Of a DNA stretch of 64,000 nucleotides, positions 27,900 to 37,264 are shown one piece after another. This DNA comes from an uncultured Clostridia bacterium (lineage in GTDB: Bacteria > Bacillota > Clostridia > Lachnospirales > CAG-274). The stretch covers positions 89,660-153,659 of the forward strand of contig CATLIG010000002.1 of the NCBI GenBank assembly GCA_949948985.1, written 5' to 3'. Every line of letters starts with the position of its first letter. Within the stretch, counting starts at the first letter, position 1. The notes under the pieces were generated by a model, which was not told the DNA's origin, did not search any database, and saw only the letters and a program-made list of their open reading frames with translations. The position numbers were made by a program, and so were the translations under genes.

Positions 27900-28763
27900 A
27901 TGAACAATTCTTTGGGCAGAATTATGTCAGAACTGAATTTATCAACATTAAGTATTCCAAGTTTTAGAATTACTGATATTATTGATATTATTCTTGTCGC
28001 CTTGCTTATATATATTGTTATGATATGGATTAAGGAAACAAGGGCATGGTCTCTTTTTAAAGGTATTGCTGTTATTATTGTTGTAAGTATAGTATCTTAT
28101 CAAATGCATTTTTATACTATTTCATGGATTATTGAAAAGACTCTTTCGGTTGGTATTATAGCACTTATCGTTCTTTTTCAGCCGGAATTCAGAAAAGGTC
28201 TTGAGCAGATTGGAAAAGGCAATATTGTTACAAATATTTTCAATAACGATGAAGAGGGCAAAATACTTAAAAAAACTATGCAGGAAATTGTTACCGCCGT
28301 TTATAAAATGGCAAAGGTGAAAACAGGCGCTCTTATTATTATTGAGCAGGACGTACCGTTAGGCGATTTTGAGAAAACAGGTATACCTATTGACGCTATT
28401 ATTTCAAGTCAGCTCCTTATAAATATATTTGAGAATAAAACTCCTTTACATGACGGCGCCGTAATTATAAGAAACAACAGAGTTTCAGCGGCAACGTGTA
28501 TTTTGCCTCTTACCCAAATGGAAATAGGTCTTGACCTTGGAACAAGGCACAGGGCGGCTGTGGGAGCAAGTGAGGAATCAGATGCATACATTATTGTGGT
28601 ATCGGAAGAAACAGGACTGGTATCTGTAGCTTACGGCGGAAAATTATACCGTAATCTTTCAGAATCGGATCTTATTAAAATGATTTCAAAAGGAAGTAAA
28701 CCGACAAGCAAGGGAATAAAATTGTGGAAAGGACGAAAAAACAATGCTAAGAAAAATAAGTAA
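27900..28763 (+). CDS. cdaA: Membrane diadenylate cyclase CdaA
   Basis: Makes the second messenger cyclic-di-AMP from two ATP; it controls potassium and osmotic balance in Firmicutes. The 287-residue protein has three membrane helices (about 22-100) and a DisA_N/DAC cyclase domain with the catalytic DGA motif (LHDGAVIIRNNRVSAA) and RHR motif (LGTRHRAAVGASE). Both are intact. The C-terminus is Lys-rich. It overlaps the next gene by 20 nt in a different frame and heads the conserved cdaA-cdaR-glmM-glmS cluster. Confidence 0.96.
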   Translation: MNNSLGRIMSELNLSTLSIPSFRITDIIDIILVALLIYIVMIWIKETRAWSLFKGIAVIIVVSIVSYQMHFYTISWIIEKTLSVGIIALIVLFQPEFRKGLEQIGKGNIVTNIFNNDEEGKILKKTMQEIVTAVYKMAKVKTGALIIIEQDVPLGDFEKTGIPIDAIISSQLLINIFENKTPLHDGAVIIRNNRVSAATCILPLTQMEIGLDLGTRHRAAVGASEESDAYIIVVSEETGLVSVAYGGKLYRNLSESDLIKMISKGSKPTSKGIKLWKGRKNNAKKNK

Positions 28764-30108
28764 TATACTTATTAAGTGTATAAGTAAAAATTTTGGCTGG
28801 AAATTGTTTTCCGTTGTTTGCGCGGTTGTTTTATGGTTTATAGTTATGAATATACTTAATCCAACAGAAATACAGACATACAGTGTGAACGTGACTTTTG
28901 TGAATGAGGATAAACTTACAGAAAAGGGTCTTGTTGTTATAAACAAAGATGAAATACAAAATACAAAAATTGATATAAAGGTAAAATCCACAAGAGCGGC
29001 TCTTGAGGAACTTACAAAAAACAAAAAAGATATTTTAGCGACTATTGACCTCAAACAGTTTTCTATGCTATATGCGGGAGATATTGCCGAACCTTTTAAG
29101 GTGGCGGTAAATCCCTCTATACCTACAAGTTATGTATATACTTATGAAATTGTTAGTTTTACTCCGCCGGAAATGTCAATTAAGCTTGACAAAATTGTTG
29201 AAACTGAAAAGGAAATTATTGTGGATTCAGAAGGAGAAATCTCAAACGGATATCTTGCCGGAGAAACAGTGGCTATGCCTTCTGTCGTTACAGTAAAAGG
29301 CGCTTCCGCTGATATAGAAAAAATAGATTCTGTAAAGGTATTTCTTAATATGGACGATGTATCGGAAGGGTTTGTAAAAGATTTTACACCAAAAGCCTAT
29401 GACAGTGACGGAAATGAGATTACGTCGGTTATTATTGAACCCGAAACGGTTCAGATAAGTTTGGGCGTGTATAAATACGGTCAGATACCGGTTAAAGAAC
29501 CTTCTATTGAGGGGAACCCCGGAGAGGGATACGAAATAACAAAAGTTGAGTGGGAGCCTAAATACATTGACGTAGTAGGAGATGATACGGAAATATCAAG
29601 TGTGGGAGATATTAAACCGCGCATAAGAATTAACGGTGAAACAGATGAGAAAATAGTCAGAAAGTTTGATGTCAACGCTCATATCGCTAAAAATAAGCTA
29701 AGTATAAAGTCAGGTTCGCAAAGAGAGGTTACTGTTACGATTACTCTCACTAAAATTGAAGAACAGGAATTTATTGTCAGTAATGATAATATTGTTTTTG
29801 AAAATGCTGACGAAAGCAAAGAAATTAATCTTACTGAACCTATAAAGGTAAAGCTTAAAGGTACTTCTGAAAATATTTCTAAAATACAGAATGAGAACAA
29901 CATTAAAGCGATTATAAATGCTGGGGAAATTCAGGAAGGCAAGTCTTTAGCCGAGGTTAATATTGTACTCCCTGAGGGAGTAAATCTTTCGGAAAAGGTA
30001 TTCGCGAAAGTTGAGGTGAAAAATAAAGCGTCTGAAAGTGAAACATCTTTAAGTGAAGATGAAAGTACAGAGTCTGAAAATGAAAGTTCTGAAAGGAATA
30101 CAGAATAA
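28744..30108 (+). CDS. cdaR: CdaA regulatory protein CdaR (YbbR-domain protein)
   Basis: A 454-residue membrane protein that binds and modulates CdaA from outside the membrane. One N-terminal membrane helix (about 18-38, LFSVVCAVVLWFIVMNIL) is followed by consecutive YbbR beta modules (about 40-410). Module starts are marked by segments such as PPEMSIKLDKIVETEKEI and EPETVQISLGVYKYGQIPV. The C-terminal 35 residues are Ser/Glu-rich (SESETSLSEDESTESENESSE) and look disordered. The 20-nt overlap with cdaA indicates translational coupling and a fixed ratio of the two proteins. Confidence 0.92.
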   Translation: MLRKISNILIKCISKNFGWKLFSVVCAVVLWFIVMNILNPTEIQTYSVNVTFVNEDKLTEKGLVVINKDEIQNTKIDIKVKSTRAALEELTKNKKDILATIDLKQFSMLYAGDIAEPFKVAVNPSIPTSYVYTYEIVSFTPPEMSIKLDKIVETEKEIIVDSEGEISNGYLAGETVAMPSVVTVKGASADIEKIDSVKVFLNMDDVSEGFVKDFTPKAYDSDGNEITSVIIEPETVQISLGVYKYGQIPVKEPSIEGNPGEGYEITKVEWEPKYIDVVGDDTEISSVGDIKPRIRINGETDEKIVRKFDVNAHIAKNKLSIKSGSQREVTVTITLTKIEEQEFIVSNDNIVFENADESKEINLTEPIKVKLKGTSENISKIQNENNIKAIINAGEIQEGKSLAEVNIVLPEGVNLSEKVFAKVEVKNKASESETSLSEDESTESENESSERNTE

Positions 30109-30344
30109 TTTTTTATTGAATATATTAAATTTAAGTGTTATAATGTCGGAAGTAATTGTTTATAATATTGCAAATTTGTTTAAAGAATACGTCAAAGTAA
30201 ATTATGATAAATGTAAACGGGAAAATTAGGTATTTATAGTAAAATAATGTGACAGCAAAAACAAGATGTGTTTATGTGAATTATTTTATTATTTACCCGT
30301 TAGAAAATTTATGAATTGCTATAGATATAAATATGATAGTGATC

Positions 30345-30417
30345 ATAGTCAATTAACTTAAAAATAAATTCGGCGGAAAAATTTTATTTCTGCTAATTTT
30401 CAAGTTGTTTGACTATA
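30345..30417. repeat. Family A short element, partly degenerate
   Basis: ATAGTCAATTAACTTAAAAA at 30345 and CAAGTTGTTTGACTATA ending at 30417, in the 393-bp gap between cdaR and glmM. The gap also carries a family B-like block (GAATTGCTATAG at 30314). Confidence 0.65.
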
Positions 30418-30501
30418 TACGCAGATTAACTGAAAATTTAAAAAGAGGAATTTTAAAATTATAATTTTTTTGATTATTGGCTATAGGAGGAAAGCTTGGC
30501 T

Positions 30502-31851
30502 ATGGGAAAATTTTTTGGAACAGACGGTGTCAGAGGCGTGGCAAATACAGAGCTTACGCCAGAGCTTGTATATAAACTCGGGCGTGCCGGCGCTTATGTG
30601 CTTACAAAAGAAACTAAAAACGCGCCTAAAATAATTGTTGGTATGGATACGAGAATATCGGGAGATATGCTCGAGTCAGCTTTGATTGCGGGAATCTGCT
30701 CTGTCGGGGCGAGCGCTGTTTCTTTAGGCGTTGTTCCTACACCGGCTGTAGCTCATCTTGTAAAAGAATATAAGGCTGATGCGGGAGTTGTCATAAGTGC
30801 TTCTCACAACCCGGTTGAGGATAATGGCATTAAGTTTTTTAATAATATGGGATTTAAACTCCCTGACGAAACGGAAGCACAGATTGAGGACGTTATAATT
30901 AATTCACTTGATGATATTCCAAGACCTATCGGCGGCGATGTTGGTTCAAAGTCTGTTAAAGAAGAGGCTGTTGATGATTATATAAGATTTTTGAAAAGTA
31001 CAACGGATATAAAATTTGACGGAATTAAAGCTGCGATTGACTGTGCTAACGGAGCTACGTACAAAGCGGGCCCTATTACTCTACATGAGCTTGGCGCGGA
31101 GGTATGCGCTATACATAGAGAACCTGACGGTACAAATATAAATAAAGACTGCGGGTCTACTCATATTGAAAGCCTTAAAAAATTTGTTATTGAAACAAAT
31201 TCTGATATAGGTATTGCTTTTGACGGTGACGGAGATAGATGTCTTGCTGTTGATGAAAACGGTGAATTTGTTGATGGAGACCAGATTATGGCTATATGCG
31301 GTTCTTATCTTAAAGAACAGGGCAAACTTAAAAATAATACTATTGTCGCTACGGTTATGAGCAATTTGGGTTTGTTTATAATGGGTGGAGAAAAAGGCAT
31401 AAATATTGAAAAAACTAAGGTCGGCGACAGATATGTACTTGAAAGAATGCTTGAGAAAAACGATACTTTGGGAGGAGAACAGTCGGGTCATATTATTTTT
31501 CTTGAATATAACACAACCGGAGATGGAATACTTACCGCAATTCAGCTTTTAAGTATTATGAAAAAAACAGGTAAAAAGCTTTCAGAGCTTAAAAAAATTA
31601 TGGAAGTTCTTCCTCAGGTATTAGTTAATGCTACTGTTGACAGAAATAAGAAAAATGATTACCTCTCAAATGATACAATCAAGGCTGAAATTGAAAAGCT
31701 TGAAAAAAAATTTGAAGGACAGGGAAGGGTGCTTATACGTCCTTCCGGTACGGAACCTATTGTACGTGTTATGCTTGAGGGAAGAAACCAAGAGGAACTT
31801 ACTAAAGAAGCGGAAAAACTTGCTAAGATTATTGAGGATTTGCTTAAATAA
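30502..31851 (+). CDS. glmM: Phosphoglucosamine mutase
   Basis: Converts glucosamine 6-phosphate to glucosamine 1-phosphate for cell-wall precursor synthesis. The 449-residue enzyme has the active-site phosphoserine loop [14 protein letters not shown], the metal loop FDGDGDRC, the sugar loop GGEQSGHI and the phosphate-binding [13 protein letters not shown] start at the ATG at 30502 because it gives the canonical [12 protein letters not shown]; a TTG 6 nt earlier sits closer to the AGGAGG (30485-30490) and is possible. In other Firmicutes GlmM binds and restrains CdaA, consistent with this gene order. glmS follows 27 nt later. Confidence 0.96.
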   Translation: MGKFFGTDGVRGVANTELTPELVYKLGRAGAYVLTKETKNAPKIIVGMDTRISGDMLESALIAGICSVGASAVSLGVVPTPAVAHLVKEYKADAGVVISASHNPVEDNGIKFFNNMGFKLPDETEAQIEDVIINSLDDIPRPIGGDVGSKSVKEEAVDDYIRFLKSTTDIKFDGIKAAIDCANGATYKAGPITLHELGAEVCAIHREPDGTNINKDCGSTHIESLKKFVIETNSDIGIAFDGDGDRCLAVDENGEFVDGDQIMAICGSYLKEQGKLKNNTIVATVMSNLGLFIMGGEKGINIEKTKVGDRYVLERMLEKNDTLGGEQSGHIIFLEYNTTGDGILTAIQLLSIMKKTGKKLSELKKIMEVLPQVLVNATVDRNKKNDYLSNDTIKAEIEKLEKKFEGQGRVLIRPSGTEPIVRVMLEGRNQEELTKEAEKLAKIIEDLLK

Positions 31852-31878
31852 AAAATAATTTTTCTGGAGGTAGCAAAA

Positions 31879-33714
31879 ATGTGCGGTGTTGTTGGTTATA
31901 TTGGTAAAAATGACGCAGTTCCTGTTCTTATGAACGGATTATCCAAGCTTGAGTACAGAGGATATGATTCTGCCGGAGTAGCGGTGTATGACCCTGAACA
32001 AAGCAAAATAAATCTATGTAAGACAAAAGGACGTATCCAAAATCTTCAAGAGAAACTTTATATGTCGCCTCTTAAAGGAAAAGTCGGAATCGGTCATACA
32101 AGGTGGGCGACTCATGGCGTTCCATCAGACAGAAACGCTCATCCTCATTTCAGCGATGATTCTAAAATCGCTGTTGTTCATAATGGAATTATTGAAAATT
32201 ATATGTCTCTTAAAGAAGAACTTGAAAAGAATGGATATAAATTTGTCTCTGAAACGGATACGGAAACGGTCGCTCATTTAATTGATTATTATTATAAAAG
32301 TGGTATGGATATTCTTGACGCTGTATTTAAGGTGCTTGAAAAAATAGAGGGTTCTTATGCTCTTGGAATTTTATGCAAGGATTTTCCAAATCAGCTTATC
32401 GCTACAAGAAAAGACAGTCCCCTTGTTATCGGACTTGGAAATGACGAAAATTTTATAGCTTCTGATATGCCGGCGATACTTAATTACACAAAAGACGTAT
32501 ATCTTATTGATGATAATGAAGTAGTTGTTCTGACAAAAGACGGTGTTAAAATTTTTGATGAGGATAAAAATGAGGTGACAAAAGAAATATTTAAAGTTGA
32601 CTGGGATGTTGAAGCTGCTGAAAAAAGCGGATATGACCATTTTATGCTTAAAGAAATACACGAACAGCCCAAAGTGGTAAGGGATAATTTAAATTCACGC
32701 CTTACAGAAACAGGTATTTCTTTTAATAATGTTAAGCTTGGCAAAAAAGAACTTGAAAATATAAACAGAATTTATATTGTGGCCTGCGGTACGGCATATT
32801 ATGCCGGACTTGTGGGAAAATATCTTATTGAAAGGGTAGTAAGAATTCCTGTTAACTCGGAAGTGGCCAGTGAGTTTAGATATAAAAATCCTTTGATTGA
32901 TGAAAAAACTCTTATGATTGTTGTTTCTCAGTCAGGAGAAACAGCAGATACTATTGCGGCTATGCGTTTGGCTAAGGAAAAGGGCGCGAGAACTTTGGGT
33001 ATTGTAAATGTAGTGGGCAGTTCTATAGCCAGAGAGGCAGACGATGTGCTGTACACTCTTGCGGGACCCGAAATAGCCGTAGCGTCAACAAAAGCGTTTA
33101 CGGCTCAGGTTGTTTTGATGTATCTTATTACGTGTCATATTGCTCTTGAGCTTGATAAAATATCAAGTGAGGAATTCTCTGAAATAAAAAATTATATGGA
33201 GGAGCTGCCTTCTCTTGTAAACAGCATTCTTACAAAAGAGCCTGCTCTTAAAAGATTTATGCATAAATATATAGGTTCTAAAAATGTGTTTTACATTGGA
33301 AGGGGTCTTGATTATGTGGTTTCTCAGGAAGGGTCTTTGAAACTTAAAGAAATAGCTTATCTTCATAGCGAGCCTTACGCGGCAGGAGAACTTAAACATG
33401 GTCCTATCGCTCTTATTGAAGAATCTACTCTTATTATTGGTATTGTTACCCAAGAAGAACTTTTTGACAAGACCGTAAGCAATATCAGAGAATGTAAGGC
33501 AAGGGGAGCTAAAGTACTTGCTATAGCTATGGAGGGAAATACGGAAATTTCAAAATATGCCGATGATGTATTTTATATACCTCGTACACATTGGATGCTT
33601 ACTCCTTTGCTTGCCAATATCCCACAGCAGCTTTTTGCGTATTATATGGCTCTTGGACTTGGAAACGATGTTGATAAACCAAGAAATCTTGCCAAAAGTG
33701 TTACTGTTGAGTGA
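31879..33714 (+). CDS. glmS: Glutamine--fructose-6-phosphate aminotransferase
   Basis: Makes glucosamine 6-phosphate from fructose 6-phosphate and glutamine, the entry to amino-sugar synthesis. The 611-residue enzyme has the N-terminal glutaminase domain with catalytic Cys2 (MCGVVGYIG), GHTRWATHG and HNGIIENY, and two SIS domains (VACGTAYYAGLVGKYL, VSQSGETADT, GRGLDYVVSQEGSLKLKEI). It ends with the family KSVTVE. GGAGG precedes the ATG. The 27-nt gap from glmM is far too short for a glmS ribozyme, so control must be by another route, perhaps through the shared operon promoter. Confidence 0.97.
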   Translation: MCGVVGYIGKNDAVPVLMNGLSKLEYRGYDSAGVAVYDPEQSKINLCKTKGRIQNLQEKLYMSPLKGKVGIGHTRWATHGVPSDRNAHPHFSDDSKIAVVHNGIIENYMSLKEELEKNGYKFVSETDTETVAHLIDYYYKSGMDILDAVFKVLEKIEGSYALGILCKDFPNQLIATRKDSPLVIGLGNDENFIASDMPAILNYTKDVYLIDDNEVVVLTKDGVKIFDEDKNEVTKEIFKVDWDVEAAEKSGYDHFMLKEIHEQPKVVRDNLNSRLTETGISFNNVKLGKKELENINRIYIVACGTAYYAGLVGKYLIERVVRIPVNSEVASEFRYKNPLIDEKTLMIVVSQSGETADTIAAMRLAKEKGARTLGIVNVVGSSIAREADDVLYTLAGPEIAVASTKAFTAQVVLMYLITCHIALELDKISSEEFSEIKNYMEELPSLVNSILTKEPALKRFMHKYIGSKNVFYIGRGLDYVVSQEGSLKLKEIAYLHSEPYAAGELKHGPIALIEESTLIIGIVTQEELFDKTVSNIRECKARGAKVLAIAMEGNTEISKYADDVFYIPRTHWMLTPLLANIPQQLFAYYMALGLGNDVDKPRNLAKSVTVE

Positions 33715-33732
33715 TTTTTGTGTAATTATATT

Positions 33733-34002
33733 TATAGTAATCCGCGAGATTTTTAGTGCGAAACAATAAAAGAATTTCTTGATATATAAGGTTTTATTAA
33801 ATATTAGACCTCCTGGGAAACTAGCAAATTTACAGATAAGTGCAGATTTTGCTAATAGGCGAAATTAAATTTTCGCCGTAATACTCGCAGTGGTATTTCA
33901 AGAAAAATTAATAAAGCATATCGGAAAAAGATGTACTTAGATGGCATTTTCTATGTTTCCGAGGATGTTTATTATTTGTTTTTCTTTTATTGTTTCGCTA
34001 TA
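33733..34002. repeat. Family B element enlarged by other repeat-like sequence
   Basis: The left end TATAGTAATCCGCGAGATTT with GCGAAACAATAAAAGAATT and the right end TTTTATTGTTTCGCTATA are typical, but the interior is about 160 bp longer than in other copies. It contains TTAGACCTCCTGGGAAACT (family D-like) and a hairpin GGCGAAA...TTTCGCC near 33861. Confidence 0.5.
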
Positions 34003-34141
34003 TGTGAATAGATTTAAAAAATGTATGTGATGAAACTACATATTGCAGTAATTCTTGATTATAAAGGATTTTTGTTTTGTGGTTTTATAAACTGTGTGGA
34101 GATGAAGTTGAAGAGATTTGATAACGACAAGGAGGTCTTTC

Positions 34142-34828
34142 ATGAAAACTATTGCTGTTATGGGAATTTGTGAAGAGGCTGTTAACGACATAAAATTGGA
34201 AATGGAGATTATTTCCGCTAAAAACATTGTGGGACTTGACTTTATTATGGGTAAAATGTTCGGTAACAATGTAGTTTTGGTAAGGTCGGGAACAGGTAAG
34301 GTTAACGCTTCTATATGTACGCAGATACTTATTGATATGTACGCTGTTGATTATATTATTAATTTAAGTATAGCAGGAATTATAAATCCTGAGCTTAATA
34401 CAGGAGATATAGTTATTTCCGATGACGTATGCTATTATGATTTTGATATGTCTTGTTTTGGAACTCCGAAAGGGGTAATTTACAGAATGGACGAAAGTTT
34501 TTTTAAAGCAGATTCAGACCTTATCGCTTTTTCTTTAAAAGCTTCTGATGATTGCGGAAAAAATGCTGTTATTGGCAGAATTGCAACCGGTGATAAATTT
34601 GTTATTGATGTTTCTGAAAAAAATAATATAAAAAATGAGTTTAAAGCATTTTGCATTGATATGGAAAGCGGAGCTGTGGCGCATACTTGTTATTTGAACA
34701 AGATTCCTTTTGTGATAGTTTCTATTGTTTTTAATGAGTTTTCAAAAACAGTTTCAGATATGTTCTCAAATTCAGATATTAGTTCTTTTACTGATATTAT
34801 TAAAAAAATGATTGATATGACAGACTGA
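34142..34828 (+). CDS. 5'-methylthioadenosine/S-adenosylhomocysteine nucleosidase-like protein
   Basis: A 228-residue member of the nucleoside phosphorylase/MTA-SAH nucleosidase fold. Recognisable blocks are VMGICEEA (base-side Glu), VRSGTGKVNASICTQILI, NLSIAGII, TGDIVISDD, IATGDKFV and CIDMESGAVAH, where Glu174 is the ribose-binding Glu. By alignment to E. coli MtnN (FVVVRAISD), the catalytic acid Asp197 is replaced by Asn198 in FVIVSIVFNEF, and the preceding Arg by Ser. Known D197 mutants of MtnN are inactive, so this protein may be a weak enzyme or may act on another ligand. The ATG has AAGGAGG upstream. It is followed after 205 nt by dnaD. Confidence 0.8.
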   Translation: MKTIAVMGICEEAVNDIKLEMEIISAKNIVGLDFIMGKMFGNNVVLVRSGTGKVNASICTQILIDMYAVDYIINLSIAGIINPELNTGDIVISDDVCYYDFDMSCFGTPKGVIYRMDESFFKADSDLIAFSLKASDDCGKNAVIGRIATGDKFVIDVSEKNNIKNEFKAFCIDMESGAVAHTCYLNKIPFVIVSIVFNEFSKTVSDMFSNSDISSFTDIIKKMIDMTD

Positions 34829-34908
34829 TTTTTTTTGAAAAAAGGATTACTCTATTTATCAGGTTTATTAAAACTTGATTGTTTATTCTTTGATTGTTTC
34901 GTTATGGA

Positions 34909-34967
34909 TTACAGCAATTCAGATAAGAAAAAATGGTTTTTATTGTTTTTTCGGAATTTTGCTGTAA
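34909..34967. repeat. Family E element, short copy
   Basis: TTACAGCAATTC at the left and GGAATTTTGCTGTAA at the right, separated by about 30 bp, between the nucleosidase-like gene and dnaD. Confidence 0.45.
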
Positions 34968-35033
34968 GGTTTCGAAATGAGTTTGATGTAACAAAAGACA
35001 GGTGTGATAATTACTTGAAAGAAGGATTCTGTT

Positions 35034-36122
35034 ATGTCTTATATAAATATGAAAAACAGCATAAACCTAAATTTTCTGCCTGTTTCAAGTGCTTTTATTG
35101 ATAGGTATATTACCAAAGCAAAGGCGGTTTTTGTTTGTATTTATATTTATTCACTTAAAAAGTGTATGGAGGGGCAGAAGATTACTTTAAAAAGTACAGC
35201 GGATGAGTTTGATATTTTGGAAAGCGATGTATTAAATGCGTGGAAATTCTGGAAAAAGGAAGGCGTTGTTGATTTTGATGAAAAAGAGGACGGTTTTTTA
35301 ATTGAGTTTTTTGATATTTCCCCAAGTGACCTGAAGCTTGATAAAAATGGCGCTGATGATAATAAACTTGATATGTTGGTATCTATTAATGATAAGAAAA
35401 CTGATAAAAAGCGTTTTATAAATAAAGAGGCTATACCTGATTATAGTATTGAGGAGCTTAACGTATATGGTGAGGATGAAAATGTCGGCAGGCTTTATAA
35501 AACCGCTGAAAAAGCTTTTTCATCTATGCTTGATTACAGAAAAATGAAATTGGTATTCAGCCTGTACGACTGGCTGGGTATGTCTGTTGAACTTATTGAG
35601 TTTCTTATAAAATACTGTGTTTCTGAAGGAAAAGGCAGAAATTTAAGGTATATCGAAACTGTAGCCATTGACTGGAATGAAAGAGGAATTGATTCAGTAG
35701 AAAAGGCGGAAGAAATGGTCAGGGTTTTTAATAATGAATACAAAGAAATTATGAAAGAATTAGGCGTTTCTATAATTTTGCCTGCTGAGGGACAAATAAA
35801 GTTTATGGAGGACTGGATTAAAAAACTTCCTATTGACGTAATTAAAGAAGCTTGCCGAAGAACTGTTTTGAAAACCGGAAAGCCCGCCTTTGAATATGCC
35901 GATTCTATTATTCAAAAGTGGTACAAGCAGGGAGTAAAAAATTTTTCTGATATTGAGAAAATAGATATTGAATTTAACAAAAACAAAAAAGATATTAAAA
36001 AAGCTGAAAATAAAAAAACATCAAAAACAAATAACTTTGTTAATTATGAGCAGAGGAAATGGGATTTTGATACTCTCAACAGATTGAAAGGCGAGCTTCT
36101 TGATAAGAACTTAAAGGAATGA
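35034..36122 (+). CDS. DnaD-domain replication initiation protein
   Basis: 362 residues. An N-terminal winged-helix region (about 25-105, with VFVCIYIYSLKK and DILESDVLNAWKFWKKEGVV) is followed by two DnaD/DnaB_2-type helical domains (about 150-225 and 235-310; the second has the YxxxIxxxW-like YADSIIQKWYKQGVKN end). The tail is basic and carries NNFVNYEQRKWDFDTLN, resembling the extreme C-terminal motif of many DnaD proteins. In Firmicutes such proteins help DnaA and the loader ATPase place the replicative helicase. It ends 4 nt before the dnaI-like gene. Whether it is the equivalent of DnaD or of DnaB cannot be decided here. Confidence 0.9.
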   Translation: MSYINMKNSINLNFLPVSSAFIDRYITKAKAVFVCIYIYSLKKCMEGQKITLKSTADEFDILESDVLNAWKFWKKEGVVDFDEKEDGFLIEFFDISPSDLKLDKNGADDNKLDMLVSINDKKTDKKRFINKEAIPDYSIEELNVYGEDENVGRLYKTAEKAFSSMLDYRKMKLVFSLYDWLGMSVELIEFLIKYCVSEGKGRNLRYIETVAIDWNERGIDSVEKAEEMVRVFNNEYKEIMKELGVSIILPAEGQIKFMEDWIKKLPIDVIKEACRRTVLKTGKPAFEYADSIIQKWYKQGVKNFSDIEKIDIEFNKNKKDIKKAENKKTSKTNNFVNYEQRKWDFDTLNRLKGELLDKNLKE

Positions 36123-36126
36123 TTTT

Positions 36127-37125
36127 ATGACTAAAGCTGAAATATATAAAAAAGTTTTACGTGAGTACGAAAAAGAAAAAAGAGTTTCTGATGAGATTTA
36201 TCAAAAAAGAATATCGGATATTTACTTGCTTATACCTGATATTAAAAATATTGATACGGAAATTATGAAAATAAATATGGAATTCGCAAAAGCCTCTCTG
36301 AAAAAATTAAAGGTAAAATACAGCATTTCGGAACTTAAAGAAAAAAATAAAGAACTTTTAAAAAAAAGAGAGGATATGCTTGAACAATATGGTATAAACA
36401 AATCTTTTTTTGATGATATTTATAAATGCGGTAAATGCAAGGATACAGGATATATTGATAATAAACCCTGCCAATGCTTAAAAAAAAGACTTATTGAGGT
36501 CGCTTATGATATGTCTAATATAAAAGAAATTCTTAAAAATGAAAATTTTGAAAATTTTGATATTTCTTTTTATCCTGACAATAATGGAAAAGATACGGAA
36601 AAGTCTCCAAGGAAAAAAATTGAGTCTATTTTGCTTAAAGCTTTTGAGTTTGTGAAAAATTTTGACGATGTCTTTATGAATTTATATTTATACGGAAAAT
36701 CTGGACTTGGAAAAACTTTTTTATGCAACTGTATAGCGAAAGAACTTCTTGACAAAAGTAAAAGCGTATTATATCTTTCAGCATCGCAGCTTTTTAAAAT
36801 GCTTGAAAAAGATACTTTTAAAAATGATACGGAAGAATTTAGTGAAGTCCTTAAACTTATTTTTGACGCTGATTTATTAATTATTGATGATTTGGGTACG
36901 GAATTTCAGACGTCTTTTACATCTTCAGAATTTTTTAACATTATAAATTTAAGATATATTAAAAAGAAGCCAGTGGTTATTTCTACAAATTTGGGACCGG
37001 AAGATATTATTGACAAATATTCTGACAGGGTTATTTCAAGATTATATGGAAATTATGAATTTCTTGAATTTATAGGTGAGGATATAAGAATATTAAAGCT
37101 CACAAAAGGGCAGTATAATGAATAG
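36127..37125 (+). CDS. dnaI: DnaI/DnaC-type helicase-loader ATPase
   Basis: A 332-residue AAA+ protein that loads the replicative helicase. The N-terminal helical part (1-95) is followed by a four-cysteine zinc-binding block, CGKCKDTGYIDNKPCQC, typical of DnaI. The ATPase domain has Walker A GKSGLGKT (190-197), Walker B LLIIDDLGTE and sensor 1 VISTNLG, with the arginine-finger segment SDRVISRLYG. The start lies 4 nt after the DnaD-domain gene and its ribosome site AAAGGAATG overlaps that stop, so the two are translationally coupled. Confidence 0.93.
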   Translation: MTKAEIYKKVLREYEKEKRVSDEIYQKRISDIYLLIPDIKNIDTEIMKINMEFAKASLKKLKVKYSISELKEKNKELLKKREDMLEQYGINKSFFDDIYKCGKCKDTGYIDNKPCQCLKKRLIEVAYDMSNIKEILKNENFENFDISFYPDNNGKDTEKSPRKKIESILLKAFEFVKNFDDVFMNLYLYGKSGLGKTFLCNCIAKELLDKSKSVLYLSASQLFKMLEKDTFKNDTEEFSEVLKLIFDADLLIIDDLGTEFQTSFTSSEFFNIINLRYIKKKPVVISTNLGPEDIIDKYSDRVISRLYGNYEFLEFIGEDIRILKLTKGQYNE

Positions 37126-37133
37126 TATAAATG

Positions 37134-37240
37134 TATAGCGAAATAATAAAATATATTTATGACAAACCTCAAAATTTTTAGGTCAAAACAATAAAATAAT
37201 TCTTGAATGGATATGATATTATTTTTATTGTTTTGCTATA
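37134..37240. repeat. Family B palindromic element
   Basis: TATAGCGAAATAATAAAAT at the left is the near complement of ATTTTTATTGTTTTGCTATA at the right. A second inner copy of the motif (GTCAAAACAATAAAATAATT) lies at 37173. It fills the gap between dnaI and the PrsW gene. Confidence 0.7.
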
Positions 37241-37264
37241 TAAGGAATGAAAGGATTTTTATTT

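Noticed and set aside
31852..31878. Possible glmS ribozyme before glmS
   Set aside because: Only 27 nt separate glmM from glmS, which cannot hold the ribozyme (over 100 nt).
34835..35101. Open frame of 88 codons between the nucleosidase-like gene and dnaD
   Set aside because: It overlaps the start of dnaD, has no ribosome site, and contains the family E palindrome at 34909-34967.
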